From contig NC_084489.1 in assembly GCF_030035675.1 (NCBI RefSeq), positions 14,804,001 to 14,868,000 on the forward strand: a stretch of 64,000 nt of DNA, given 5' to 3'. Within the stretch, counting starts at the first letter, position 1; every line of letters starts with the position of its first letter. This DNA comes from Rhineura floridana (Eukaryota > Chordata > Lepidosauria > Squamata > Rhineuridae). The notes below the pieces were generated by a model. It was not told the origin of the DNA. It did not search any database and saw only the letters and a list, made by a program, of their open reading frames with translations. A program made the translations under genes and the position numbers. Positions 44,546 through 55,699 of the stretch are shown in pieces.

Positions 44546-45229
44546 CATATAGTTCACATACACTACAAAGTACGATCCCTCTCAAAACCTTTAAAGAATA
44601 TGGATGCTGCTACCCACAGGAACTGACTTGATGGTATTTGCAGCTTGTGCTGATATGACAGTTTTGTGTGTGTTTCCTTCATGCTTTTTCCTGAAGTCTA
44701 TGTTCTGCTCCAAATACCTGCTGGTGAAATAAGCTAAACCAGTAGTTTAACCGGGAGATGAGAGAGCATGAGCTGTCTGGAGAGAGTTGCTAAGCAGGAT
44801 GTATGCTCAAAAATGAGGGGTGCACGTGCATGTAAATCTGACTAATACAGAGCTGTAGAACAAAGGACATCTGCCATTACTATTGGATGACTTATCAATG
44901 CATTTAATAAGGTGCACTGCTTGTTACTTCATGAAGTACTGGGCAATATTTGACCATGGTCAAATAAAAGGTAATCAGTTGACCAACCAAAGTATGAGCC
45001 AACTCTACAGAGGTGCAACTATTCACATTTTTTTCTTAATAGTAAAGGGAATTTATTATGGCAATTGATGCAGAGCTGGTCATCAAGTAAAAGATGATAA
45101 AGGTCTCTTATAGCCAGTAGCACCATTTCAGATTGGGAGTGGGGAGGAGATTCAGCCTGACCTTGTGAGCATACTTACATAAAGCATTAGATTACTGTGA
45201 TGCTTTCTAGGTAGGCTTTCTTTGAAGAC
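44546..45229. other. Intergenic, nothing recognised
   Basis: No gene or repeat recognised. Confidence 0.4.
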
Positions 45230-45640
45230 AGTTTGGAAACTGACTAGGTTTGCCTCTTTTAAAACAACTTAATTGGCTCTTTCCAAGCTCAGGTCAAAGT
45301 ACTGGTACTCACCTTTAAAGCCTTCCATGGCTGAACCTACATATCTGTTGATTTGGTTTCTCCTATACTAGCCTGCCCACTTAATGATGTGGTCATCACA
45401 GAGTCTTCTCCAAGTGCCCCCAGCTTCTGAAGTATGGTGGATAATGCCTGGGAAGAGAACCTTCTCACTGGTGGATACTTTTGGAATGTCCTCCCTAGGG
45501 AGGTTCTCCTGGAGGCTAGTCTGATGTCATTTCTGATTTTTAATAAATATTTATACTAGTTTAGGTAAACTGCTTAGAGCTTTTTGTGTTTTTTAAATGA
45601 AGTAGTCTGTACATTTTGCTAAATAAAAAAAAAAAATCAT
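45230..45640 (+). repeat. LINE (L2/CR1-like) 3' fragment
   Basis: The + strand translates around 45297-45345 to VLVLTFKAFHG, a standard block near the C-terminus of L2/CR1 RT proteins. GGAATGTCCTCCCTAGGGAG encodes the NVLP-type block. It ends in a GTAAACTGCTTAGAGC... tail with TAAATAAA at 45618-45628. The first half of the gene is missing and the frame is broken. Confidence 0.6.
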
Positions 45641-46969
45641 TGGCAGGCAAAGACCTCTTTATTTTCCCCAGCCTATGAATCTTTTAAGCAGACAAGAGGG
45701 TCTATGTTTTATTCGACAGTGCTGTCTTAGTTTAGGCTATTATGTTTTGCTGTTTTTTTTTTTCATTCATGTTGACTGACCTAGTGGCATCACATGCAGA
45801 ATATAATTCTAGAAATAGATGGATAGGTAGGTAGAAAGAGGCTGGATAGCAGTATTTTGTAATATTAACAACATAGGAAAAACAGATGCCCCTTTGAAGC
45901 AAAGGCATATGTGCTTTTGTGCCAAGGGCTGGTGAGACATGTATGTGCTGCTGAAGCAAATGGTCTAAAAACAATAGGGCAGGAGAACTTCCCTCAAATG
46001 TCTTCTAAAGGATTTATCTAAGGATCAATGGTATCCTTGTATTTACAGGCCAGGGAAGAGCCTCCTGGAAAAAAGAGAGACTTAAGTGCAGGAGAGGGCT
46101 CCATCTCAAAAACAAGGTGCAAAACTGTCTATTCCAACTGCCACTGGGCAGGCAAGACAGAGCAGATGCTCTAGAAGACTTGCCCTTCTTGTTACTTGGC
46201 TTACTTATGATGATCTATGCATGTAAAATATAACTTTCCATATATTCAGAATGAGCTAGGGTTGGCTTGTTTTTGCCTGTCACCATTCTCTCCCTCCTTT
46301 TTAAAAAGGCAACCAATCTTAGAATGGATTCTCATTATCTAGTTATTTTTACATAAGTTGTACAAGTTCTAGGTGGCAATTACTATAAAAATGCATAAAA
46401 TTGATATGCAGTATAAAAAAGATATAATAACTAAAATCAAATTAAAATCCTACAAAGAGTTCTCACGTTATTTATAGTGTGCCATCGCTGTGTTTAATAC
46501 CTGTACAGCAACTTTGTGCAGCACTGACAGGATGTGTCAAATGCCTGCCTATTTGCCAGGGGGAGCCACAAACTGAGAGGAGAAAACCACTCCCATATAT
46601 GATGTTAGGTAAGCACACTCTGATACAGAGCTACTATGTTGATCAAGAAACTGCTGGTTTTAAGGATGCCATGTGCTCTGAATAGTGGCTACTTTTACAT
46701 GTGCAAAAAGTGTGGGAGTCTCCTAGCCCTTGCACACAAAGGCACACACTTGCATGAATTCAGTCACAGCACAGCAAGACAGAAGCCATGTCCATGGGTC
46801 CTCCTTTCACGTGACTGGAATCGTGATGGGAGAAGGTCTGTGCTTGTTGGCACCAGCTCCTCTATTGCATTCCCAACATCCTCACCCCACATATTGGAGG
46901 GGAGGTCTAAAGAGAGGAGCTTATACATACACTCAGCAATAGCAGAAGGTGGAACAAACAGTGAGCACA

Positions 46970-46972
<3 letters not shown>
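45641..46972. other. Intergenic, nothing recognised
   Basis: No gene. The plus frame at 46636-47046 runs through a CT microsatellite and is not credible. Confidence 0.45.

Positions 46973-47006
<34 letters not shown>
46973..47006 (+). repeat. (CT)17 microsatellite
   Basis: Uninterrupted TC/CT dinucleotides over 34 bp. They create spurious serine/leucine-rich and arginine/glutamate-rich frames on both strands. Confidence 0.95.
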
Positions 47007-47008
<2 letters not shown>

Positions 47009-48208
47009 GCAATTGTATTTGTGTGAAGGTGAGAATGGATGAATAGGACAGTAACAACTTAATCCAGCCATATGGTTGCTGAATCGATACTGCAGGAAAT
47101 CACCTCTGGGAAAACCCAATATTGGACTCAATCAGAGCCAATTTGGCTGTGTGGAAGACCCAGCAGTTCAAAATGCAGAAAATATTGATTTTTTCAACCT
47201 TTTCCTACTGTAGACAAAGTTTACTTCTGCTGTTCACAAGACACAGAGGTAATTTAGCCTTAAGTCCCCCAGCAAATGTAAAACATTTTATCCCAACCTG
47301 TTTTTTCAGAGGTGAGGGAATTATTAAATAAGATCTGAGCTCTCAAAAATGATAATCTCATAATACCATACTATATATATATATATACACACACACACCC
47401 CTCACAAATGTGATCCTAAATGTATTTAAATCTTAACAATGAACATGATGCCGCTTATTAAACAGTAATTCTGGAGAAATTAGCTTGCAGCTACAAAATT
47501 AATATAATTCATTTATTACTTGCAGCCACAAATCAAACTGCTGTTAACACTGCTGTACACAATTTAATAACCACAGTAAGATTCCATATGGCTGCAGTTT
47601 TAGAATCCTGGTCACTCCGTACAGCCACCAGCAGATTGGTCTCATAGGCATGTTTAGTCTGCAAGCATTTATTGCAATCATGGTCCAAAATAAATGTTTA
47701 TAAACCATGAAAAGAAAGTCAAAATCTTGTGTAAATTGTTACAGCTTGACAGAGAACCCACTGATCAAAGTGGCTGGGTTTCTATTGACTTCAGAGGGGC
47801 TTGCCGCAGACACTCCATGGTTAATCCACCTCCCATTGGATTAAATGACAAATTAACCACTGATTTGAATGGGTCTCAAATACACTTTGCCATGATTCAG
47901 CAACTTCAGTGTACAGATGGGTCCCGGAGGTGCCCAGATAATTATGTGGCACATGGGCTGCCTCATTCCCCTTTGTCAATTTGAGAAATATTGGACTGGG
48001 CCAAAATTTCTCAGCAAATAATTTTCTGATTGGCTTTTTGTGTGTGTGTGTGTGTTCTCCTATGCTATTGGAGACTTTCAATCTCCCACTGGAGAATATT
48101 CATCAAAATGACCTCCTCAGTTTCACCATCTGTTAATTTTGGGTGCAACTATGGATCCAGTTTTAATTTTGTTTAATATTATTTTTATATTATTAAAGGA
48201 AGCAATGG
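47007..48208. other. Intergenic, minor microsatellites
   Basis: (TA)n then (CA)n at 47370-47396 and a TG run at 48040-48054. Nothing else recognised before the CR1. Confidence 0.5.
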
Positions 48209-48414
48209 CATAAGAACATAAGAAGAGCCTGCTGGATCAGGCCAGTGGCCCATCTAGTCCAGCATCCTGTTCTCACAGTGGCCAACCAGGTGCCTGGGGG
48301 AAGCCCGCAAGCAGGACCCGAGTGCAAGAACACTCTCCCCTCCTGAGGCTTCCGGCAACTGGTTTTCAGAAGCATGCTGCCTCTGACTAGGGTGGCAGAG
48401 CACAGCCATCATGC

Positions 48415-49023
48415 CTAGTAGCCATTGATAGCCCTGTCCTCCATGAACTTGTCTAATCTTCTTTTAAAGCCGTCCAAGCTGGTGGCCATTACTGCATCTT
48501 GTGGGAGCAAATTCCATAGTTTAACTATGCGCTGAGTAAAGAAGTACTTCCTTTTGTCTGTCCTGAATCTTCCAACATTCAGCTTCTTTGAATGTCCACG
48601 AGTTCTAGTATTATGAGAGAGGGAGAAAAACTTTTCTCTATCCACTTTCTCAATGCCATGCATAATTTTATACACTTCTATCATGTCTCCTCTGACCCGC
48701 CTTTTCTCTAAACTAAAAAGCCCCAAATGCTGCAACCTTTCCTCGTAAGGGAGTCGCTCCATCCCCTTGATCATTCTGGTTGCCCTCTTCTGAACCTTTT
48801 CCAACTCTATAATATCCTTTTTGAGATGAGGCGACCAGAACTGTACACAGTATTCCAAATGCGGCCGCACCATAGATTTATACAATGGCATGATGATATT
48901 GGCTGTTTTATTTTCAATACCTTTCCGAATTATCGCTAGCATGGAATTTGCCTTTTTCACAGCTGCCGCACACTGGGTCGACATTTTCATCGTGCTGTCC
49001 ACTACAACCCCGAGGTCTCTCTC
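48415..49023 (-). CDS. CR1 ORF2, C-terminal part after in-frame TAG
   Basis: About 200 codons in the same frame as the 49024-51306 segment, separated only by the TAG at 49026-49024. It begins ERDLGVVVDSTMKMSTQ and continues with YKSMVRPHLEYCVQFWSPHL, the thumb/C-terminal block of CR1 ORF2. It ends KLWNLLPQDAVMATSLDGF...RAINGY, the usual C-terminus. Together with the upstream part the ORF2 product would be about 964 residues from the GTG at 51306. The stop could be a recent inactivating change. Confidence 0.8.
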   Translation of the reverse strand, partial: ERDLGVVVDSTMKMSTQCAAAVKKANSMLAIIRKGIENKTANIIMPLYKSMVRPHLEYCVQFWSPHLKKDIIELEKVQKRATRMIKGMERLPYEERLQHLGLFSLEKRRVRGDMIEVYKIMHGIEKVDREKFFSLSHNTRTRGHSKKLNVGRFRTDKRKYFFTQRIVKLWNLLPQDAVMATSLDGFKRRLDKFMEDRAINGY

Positions 49024-51306
49024 CTAGTAGGTCACCGCCAGTTCAGACCCCATGAGCGTATATGTGAAATTAAGATTTTTTGCTCCAATATGCATAATTT
49101 TACACTTGTTTATATTGAATTGCATTTGCCATTTTTCTGCCCATTCACTCAGTTTGGAGAGGTCTTTTTGGAGCTCTTCGCAATCCCTTTTTGTTTTAAC
49201 AACCCTGAACAATTTAGTGTCATCAGCAAACTTGGCCACTTCACTGCTCACTCCTAATTCTAGGTCATTAATGAACAAGTTGAAAAGTACAGGTCCCAAT
49301 ACCGATCCTTGAGGAACTCCACTTTCTACAGCCCTCCATTTGGAGAACTGTCCGTTTATTCCTACTCTCTGCTTTCTGCTTCTTAACCAATTTCTTATCC
49401 ACAAGAGGACCTCTCCTCTTATTCCATGACTGCTAAGCTTCCTCAGAAGCCTTTGGTGAGGTACCTTGTCAAACGCTTTTTGAAAGTCTAAGTACACTAT
49501 GTCCACTGGATCACCTCTATCTATATGCTTGTTGACACTCTCAAAGAATTCTAATAGGTTACTGAGACAGGACTTTCCCTTGCAGAAGCCATGCTGGCTC
49601 TGCTTCAGCAAGGCTTGTTCTTCTATGTGCTTAGTTAATCTAGCTTTAATAATACTTTCTACCAGTTTCCCAGGGACAGAAGTTAAGCTAACTGGCCTGT
49701 AATTTCCGGGATCCCCTCTGGATCCCTTTTTGAAGATTGGCGTTACATTTGCCACTTTCCAGTCCTCAGGCACGGAGGAGAACCCAAGGGACAAGTTACA
49801 TATTTTAGTTAGCAGATCAGCAATTTCACATTTGAGTTCTTTGAGAACTCTCGGGTGGATGCCATCCGGGCCCGGTGATTTGTCAGTTTTTATATTGTCC
49901 ATTAAGCTTAGAACTTCCTCTCTCGTTACCACTATTTGTCTCAGTTCCTCAGAATCCCTTCCTGCAAATGTTAGTTCAGGTTCAGGGATCTGCCCTATAT
50001 CTTCCACTGTGAAGACAGATGCAAAGAATTCATTTAGCTTCTCTGCAATCTCCTTATCATTCTTTAGTACACCTTTGACTCCCTTATCATCCAAGGGTCC
50101 AATTGTCTCCCTAGATGGTCTCCTGCTTTGAATGTATTTATAGAATTTTTTGTTGTTGGTTTTTATGTTCTTAGCAATGTGCTCCTCAAATTCTTTTTTA
50201 GCATCCCTTATTGTCTTCTTGCATTTCTTTTGCCAGAGTTTGTGTTCTTTTTTATTTTCTTCATTTGGACAAGACTTCCATTTTTTGAAGGAAGACTTTT
50301 TGCCTCTAAGAGCTTCCTTGACTTTGCTCGTTAACCATGCTGGCATCTTCTTGGCCCTGGCGGTACCTTTTCTGATCTGCGGTATGCACTTCAGTTGAGC
50401 TTCTAATATAGTGTTTTTAAACAACTTCCAAGCATTTTCGAGTGATGTGACCCTCTGGACTTTGTTTTTCAGCTTTCTTTTTACCAATCCCCTCATTTTT
50501 GTGAAGTTTCCTCTTTTGAAGTCAAATGTGACCGTGTTGGATTTTCTTGGCAATTGGCCATTTACATGTATGTTTAATTTAATAGCACTGTGGTCACTGC
50601 TCCCAATCGGTTCAACAACACTTACATCTTGCACCAGGTCCCGGTCCCCACTGAGGATTAAGTCCAGGGTTGCTGTCCCTCTGGTCGATTCCATGACCAA
50701 CTGGTCTAGGGAATAGTCATTTAGAATATCTAGAAACTTTGCTTCTTTGTCATGACTGGAACACATATGCAGCCAGTCTATGTCCGGGTAGTTGAAGTCA
50801 CCCATTACTACCACATTTCCTAGTTTGGATGCTTCCTCAATTTCATATCTCATCTCAAGGTCTCCCTGAGCATTTTGATCAGGGGGACGATAGATCGTTC
50901 CCAGTATTAAGTCCCTCCTGGGGCATGGTATCACCACCCACAACGATTCTGTGGAGGAGTCTGCCTCTTCTGGGGTTTCAAGCTTGCTGGATTCAATGCC
51001 TTCTTTCACGTATAGAGCGACTCCACCACCAATACGTCCTGCCCTGTCCTTCCGATATAGTTTATATCCAGGGATAACTGTATCCCACTGGTTTTCTCCA
51101 TTCCACCAGGTCTCCGTTATGCTCACTATATCAATGCTCTCCTCTAAGACCAAGCACTCCAGTTCTCCCATCTTGGTTCGCAGGCTCCTAGCATTAGCGT
51201 ACAGGCACTTGTAAGCAGTGTCTCTCTTCAAGTGTCTTTGGCACTTGTGGTTAGGCCTGTGGTAATTTTGCTCTTCTGAATTTATATCCTGTGCCCCTGC
51301 TCTCAC
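49024..51306 (-). CDS. CR1 ORF2: AP-endonuclease and reverse transcriptase
   Basis: 760 codons open, counted from a GTG at 51306. The frame stays open upstream to about 51453 and overlaps the end of ORF1, so translation probably starts by reinitiation or earlier. Endonuclease motifs: N38 in LYANARSL, E65 in TETWW, D170/N172 in GDFN and D238/H239 in SSDH. RT motifs: KSPGPDGIHP (477-486), D607 in LDFQKAFD, PQGSVLGPVLF (665-675) and the catalytic FADD at 693-696. All key catalytic residues I can identify are present. The protein nicks target DNA and copies the element RNA at the nick. It ends at the in-frame TAG at 49026-49024. Confidence 0.9.
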   Translation of the reverse strand: MRAGAQDINSEEQNYHRPNHKCQRHLKRDTAYKCLYANARSLRTKMGELECLVLEESIDIVSITETWWNGENQWDTVIPGYKLYRKDRAGRIGGGVALYVKEGIESSKLETPEEADSSTESLWVVIPCPRRDLILGTIYRPPDQNAQGDLEMRYEIEEASKLGNVVVMGDFNYPDIDWLHMCSSHDKEAKFLDILNDYSLDQLVMESTRGTATLDLILSGDRDLVQDVSVVEPIGSSDHSAIKLNIHVNGQLPRKSNTVTFDFKRGNFTKMRGLVKRKLKNKVQRVTSLENAWKLFKNTILEAQLKCIPQIRKGTARAKKMPAWLTSKVKEALRGKKSSFKKWKSCPNEENKKEHKLWQKKCKKTIRDAKKEFEEHIAKNIKTNNKKFYKYIQSRRPSRETIGPLDDKGVKGVLKNDKEIAEKLNEFFASVFTVEDIGQIPEPELTFAGRDSEELRQIVVTREEVLSLMDNIKTDKSPGPDGIHPRVLKELKCEIADLLTKICNLSLGFSSVPEDWKVANVTPIFKKGSRGDPGNYRPVSLTSVPGKLVESIIKARLTKHIEEQALLKQSQHGFCKGKSCLSNLLEFFESVNKHIDRGDPVDIVYLDFQKAFDKVPHQRLLRKLSSHGIRGEVLLWIRNWLRSRKQRVGINGQFSKWRAVESGVPQGSVLGPVLFNLFINDLELGVSSEVAKFADDTKLFRVVKTKRDCEELQKDLSKLSEWAEKWQMQFNINKCKIMHIGAKNLNFTYTLMGSELAVTY

Positions 51307-51437
51307 AATGCCTACTTCTAGGCCTACCCCTTTTAAAATTTCATCATTTCTTTGGTTTTTATCCCAGGGGGGAGGTTTATTCCGAACCGGACCTTCCTCA
51401 GCTCCTGTCGGGTTTCCCCCCTCAGTCAGTTTAAAAG

Positions 51438-52328
51438 CTACTCTGCCACCTTTTTAATTTTAAGTGCCAGCAGTCTGGTTCCATTCTGGTTCAAGTGGAG
51501 CCCGTCCCTTTTGTACAGGCCCGGCTTGTCCCAAAATGTTCCCCAGTGCCTAACAAATCCGAACCCTTCCACCCGACACCATCGTCTCATCCACGCATTG
51601 AGACTGCGAAGCTGGGCCTGGCTGGCTGGTCCTGCGCGTGGAACCAGTAGCATTTCAGAGAAAGCCACCTTGGAGGTCCTGGCTTTCAGCATCCTACCTA
51701 GCAACCTAAATTTTGCTTCCAGGACCTCACGGCTGCATTTCCCCATGTCGTTGGTGCCAACGTGCACCACGACCACTGACTCCTTCCCAGCACTGTCTAC
51801 CAAACTATCTAAACGACGGGCGATATCCGCAACCTTCGCACCAGGCAGGCAAAACACCTTGCGGTCTACACGCCCATCACACACCCCACTGTCTATGTTC
51901 CTAATGATCGAATCACCCACTACAAGGATCCCTCCACCCCCTGGAGATATATCCTCGGCACGAGAGGATAGCTGCTCATCCCCCAAGGAATGGGTCCCTT
52001 CTAAGGGATCGTTTCCCTCTTCCTCAGCTGGATGCTCTCCTTCCCTGAGACCATTGTTGTCCATGATAGCAGGAGAGCTATCATCGTTGGAGTGGCACAC
52101 AGCTATAACGTCCCTGAAGGCCTCCTCCACACACCTCTCTGCCTCTCTCAGCTTTTCCAGGACCGCCAGCTTGGCCTCAAGGAAATGAAGTCGTTCCCGG
52201 AGAGCCAGGAGCTCATTGCACCGAGAGCATACCCACGACTTCTGTCCAACAGGCAGATCATCGTACATGCTGCAGGCGGTGCAAAACACTGGAAAGCCCC
52301 CACACCCCTGCTGGCTTCTTACCTGCAT
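51438..52328 (-). CDS. CR1 ORF1 protein with SGNH esterase domain
   Basis: 296 residues, ATG start at 52328, uninterrupted. A CxxC...CxxC zinc-finger-like motif (C16/C19, C34/C37) is followed by a short coiled-coil-prone helix (about 38-70), then an acidic linker. The SGNH/GDSL-type esterase domain carries GDS at 138-140, GTND at 191-194 and DGLH at 275-278, which are the catalytic Ser, Asn and Asp/His blocks. CR1 ORF1 proteins with esterase domains are known; they bind RNA and may act on lipids or membranes. The last codons overlap the open frame of ORF2. Confidence 0.85.
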   Translation of the reverse strand: MQVRSQQGCGGFPVFCTACSMYDDLPVGQKSWVCSRCNELLALRERLHFLEAKLAVLEKLREAERCVEEAFRDVIAVCHSNDDSSPAIMDNNGLREGEHPAEEEGNDPLEGTHSLGDEQLSSRAEDISPGGGGILVVGDSIIRNIDSGVCDGRVDRKVFCLPGAKVADIARRLDSLVDSAGKESVVVVHVGTNDMGKCSREVLEAKFRLLGRMLKARTSKVAFSEMLLVPRAGPASQAQLRSLNAWMRRWCRVEGFGFVRHWGTFWDKPGLYKRDGLHLNQNGTRLLALKIKKVAE

Positions 52329-53202
52329 AGTTTTGTTTAAGTTTTATTACGTCAATAGGTTGGAGACTGCGGTTTAGTTGAGGTCAGGGAACAGACGGGC
52401 AGAGTGGGGGGCCCTGGCCTCCTCGCCCTGCTGCCGAACTCGCTCTGCTGCTTAACTCGCCTTGACGCTTTGTCAGCTGGGGCTCCCTCTAGCTCGTGGA
52501 GCAGGCTCCCTCGCTAGGGTGCTCTGACTTTATATGTGTGGCTGGTTCCTCCCAGCTACTGCTGCCAGCCAATGATGTGTTACTTGAGGCTGATGGCTAT
52601 CAGCTGGGGCTTAACTCTTTAGTATTCTCTCAGGCTTCCTTCCTGAGCGAGGGGAGGGGCTGTTTAAGCTTTTGGCTGCTTTTAATCTCAGCAAGGGGCT
52701 GCGCCTTCCAGGCAAGTCTTTTGTGTTTGTTGTTTTCCCACCTAGAACAGCCTGACCTTTCTTTAACCTAGGGAAACAGAGCTTGTGGTTGTGTTTCAGG
52801 AAGGCTGAAGCTGCCCTTTTTAGCAAGGACTGAGCTGACTCTCTCCCTGTATGTATCGGTGGAGTTTCCTTTTCCCCCTTCTCTCCGGCTGGAATTTAGC
52901 CTTGTTTACAGTGTCCCCTGAAGCTTTCCTGCTAGGGTGGTGTTGAAAACTAGCTTTCTATACGCTTCCTTCTCCTAGGATCTGTCTCCTAAGATATAGG
53001 TTCTTTCAGGATTTGGCTCCTAGCTCAGGGTGACCTTGGGCTGCCCTTATTAGTTATTTCTCTGAGCTGTTTTACTTCAATTTAAATAATGGAATAAATG
53101 GGAGCTACTTACCCTCTTTTCGCTCTGCTGCTTAACTCGCCTTGACGCTTTGTCAGCTGGGGCCTTGACGCTTCGTCAGCTGGGGCTCCCTCTAGCTCGT
53201 GG
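52329..53202 (-). repeat. CR1 5' region with repeated promoter-like units
   Basis: A 59-bp block (CGCTCTGCTGCTTAACTCGC through CTAGCTCGTGG) at 52441-52499 recurs in the same orientation at 53121-53202, 680 bp away. In the second copy an internal CTTGACGCTTYGTCAGCTGG stretch is doubled. The 620 bp between is moderately GC-rich. Tandem promoter monomers are known from some LINE 5' UTRs. Here the repetition is seen, and promoter activity is inferred. Confidence 0.6.
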
Positions 53203-53944
53203 CCAGGCCTTGGCCACTATTCCTTCCAGACCTCCTCTCTCAGGCCACTGCTTCCTTCCTCCACCAATAAGAACTAGCTATGCACTTTCATTCAACATGG
53301 AGTGAGCCAAAAATTTCTCAGACAAATCTTTTCTGGGAAAAACACCTCCCTGCCAAACAATATTTGATGAAAACTCCCCTTTTGTGACCCACAAGTAGCA
53401 TTTTAGCTCAGCCCTGTTGATAATGTTCACAAGGATTAAGGCAGGGGTGGAAAGTCTCTGGCCTCAGGTCTGCATGGGGCCTTCCAGGCTTCTCTTGTTT
53501 GTCCCTCAGGAGGACTCTCCACAGGGCACACCATCTCTCCAGTTGCATTCATCGCTGACCTTGTTCTACACATCCTTGAGTGCCTTTGCCTGGCTGAAAC
53601 GTGCCCTTGAACTATGATAACAACTCTTGATTGCCTGGGTAGAAGATGAAGAAGGGGTATATGTAGAAACATCTGACTTTTGTGTGGCTAGAATGTAGTC
53701 TATTCTACAAAGGTAAAAGTCTGCCCACTTTTGCCTCTGGCAAAGCCCACCACCGGCATATGGCCCTGAGAATGTTGCCATGAGAGAAAGTGGCCCTCCA
53801 GTTAAGAAAGATTTCTGATCTCCTCCATTAAAGGGATCACTCTTAGTGCAGAAATATAAGACACCATGGCAGCCTCCTAACCCAAATGTATTGCGATAAC
53901 ACAGATGTATACTCAGAGGAAATTTTTATGATGCAGTACTCTAA
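53203..53944. other. Intergenic, nothing recognised
   Basis: No gene or repeat recognised. Confidence 0.4.
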
Positions 53945-54125
53945 CCAAGAAATAGGTAAGGCAAAAATGGGCACAAAAATGCAGCTGTTAGGTGGGAAAG
54001 CAAAAAAATGCAGCTATTAGTAAAAAAAACTATACAAAAATGGATTTTATTAGGAGAGATTGCTTGCAAAACATGTGCATATTAGGCAAAAGTGCATACA
54101 CATTTTATATATTTGTCTTCCAAGC
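53945..54125 (-). repeat. Partial hAT-like MITE, TAGGGATGG family
   Basis: CAAAAATGCAGCTGTTAG, ATTTTATTAGGAGAGATTGC, AAAACATGTGCATATTAGGC and AAAGTGCATACACATTTTA correspond to the complement of the 3' half of the family. Ends are missing. Confidence 0.4.
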
Positions 54126-54674
54126 AACGCAAGAGAGTAGTCCAGCCAAGCCGGAGGAAAACATGCCAGTATGGTCCTGACCATTAGGAAAGCTGTCCAG
54201 ACATGTCAGCAGACAGAGGGCTTAGTGTTGAGCAGAGTGGTTATCTAGCTGCTCTCCCTGATGCCCTTGCTGGCCTGCCAGGGCTTGCTGCCACCTGAGA
54301 CCCCAAGTGCTGGCACTGTTGCAGTTACCAGTGTTCTCCTCACATTCACAAGTGACTGGGATTCCTCATCAGCCAAGTGGTCATTCAGCTCTGAGCGGTG
54401 TCTGGCAGCTGCCGTATTTTATCTTCCACAATGCTGTGGGAGGACAGATATCACAGCCATCAACTGCAGCCACAGAGCTACCCATGAATAAGTGAGAGGG
54501 TGAACCTGGCACCATCGCCACCCATTGGCCAACACAGACACAGGGGATCACAGGCAAGGTGTGAGACACAGAAGGCTAAGAGTGCATGGACCCTTGACAA
54601 ATACCCCAGTGGAGTGGGTGCTTACATCAGGCCTGACTCAAAAGGCAAATATATTCAAGCCCTCATGGACACTG
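54126..54674. other. Intergenic, nothing recognised
   Basis: No gene or repeat recognised. Confidence 0.4.
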
Positions 54675-54977
54675 AGGCCACACCCACACTAGCCATTGAT
54701 TCCACTTTAAACAGTCATGTCTTTCCCCAAAGAATCCTGGAAAGTGTAAACAGTGTTGGGTGTTGTTAGGAGATTCCTATTCCTCTAACAGAGCTCTAAT
54801 GGCCAGAGTGGTTTAACAGTCAGCCCCTCTTCCCAGATAATTTTGGGAACTGGAGCTCTGTGAGGGAAATAACGGTCTCCTAACCATTCTCAGCACCCTT
54901 CACAAATGACACCTCCCAGCATTCCTTGCAGGAAGCCATGACTGTTTAATGTGGAATAAATGTCTGGTGTGGATGTT
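54675..54977. mobile_element. Long palindromic MITE, about 300 bp
   Basis: Left arm: GGCCACACCCACACTAG, CACTTTAAACAGTCATG, CCCCAAAGAATCCTGG. The right arm carries their complements in reverse order: CCCAGCATTCCTTGCAGG, CATGACTGTTTAATGTGG, GTGTGGATGTTGCC. The centre has a second inner pair, GGAGATTCC...CTAATGG / GGGAACTGGAGCTCTGTGAG. A relative is at 34505-34665. No protein. Confidence 0.7.
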
Positions 54978-55699
54978 GCCTGAAAGGGAAGGGGAAGTGC
55001 TAGCATTCTCCCTTCTGTGTCAGCATGCTCATTGTTCATGCTGGCCAAGAAGGGAAATGCTTTCCCTCACTGGCCACTATAGCATACTAGGGCATGTAAA
55101 AACAGTCCAGGGGCCAGTTTGGTCTGATTCTGCTGGCAGAAACTGAATGAGGCTGTTCACTTTTATGCAGAGCTGTATGTACTCAATTTCTCACAACATC
55201 CCTAAAGCAGCTAGACTAGAGAACGTCTATAAAGGTCTAGACTCCTACACTCAGGGCCAGCCCAAGACATTTTGCAGTCTAAAGCAGAGCAGCACATAAA
55301 GGTGCAGAGTACCCAAGACCAGCCAATTTTGGCACCTGAGACAAAAAAAAATCTACAACCCCTCTCTTACACCCTTGCCATAAAACCACAAAAGTAATAA
55401 ATTAAACAATGAGCCTATTTGCTGCCCTTTCAGACCTCCAACCGTCTCTCTGTCAGTCTGCCAAATGGTAGAGCTAACTCTGACTAAACTCCTACCAGCA
55501 ACTTCCAGGAAGCAACTGAAGGTTTTTACAACCCTTTCCGTTGTACTAGTGGGCTCTGATCTTACTCATACGGGATCAGTGACTGACCATCAGGAATGAA
55601 ATCTTGGGATTGCAACGGGGAGCTCAATGCAAATGTTGTCCCAATGTGTGACTGTTGTGAAAAAGGCAAGCTCCAAGTTGGGGAACTTGACGTAAAATT
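54978..55699. other. Intergenic, nothing recognised
   Basis: No gene or repeat recognised. Confidence 0.4.

Larger units (their letters stand above)
48209..53202 (-). mobile_element. Nearly intact full-length CR1 LINE
   Basis: About 5 kb on the minus strand. In element order: a roughly 0.9-kb 5' region with repeated units (53202-52329), ORF1 (52328-51438), ORF2 (from before 51306 to 48415), a 3' UTR of about 200 bp and a terminal TTCTTATG-type end at 48209-48225. CR1 elements insert by target-primed reverse transcription and are normally 5'-truncated, so a copy with both ORFs, one in-frame stop and a 5' region is unusual. No target duplication was found, which is normal for CR1. The 5' limit is set where the repeated unit ends and is uncertain by tens of bases. 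Confidence 0.85.

Noticed and set aside
46636-47046. Long plus ORF near 46.8 kb
   Set aside because: Its length comes from a CT microsatellite that lacks stop codons; no domain.
49052-52340. Plus-strand ORFs (up to 278 codons) opposite the CR1
   Set aside because: They are antisense shadows of the CR1 ORF1 and ORF2 frames, which carry all recognisable motifs on the minus strand.
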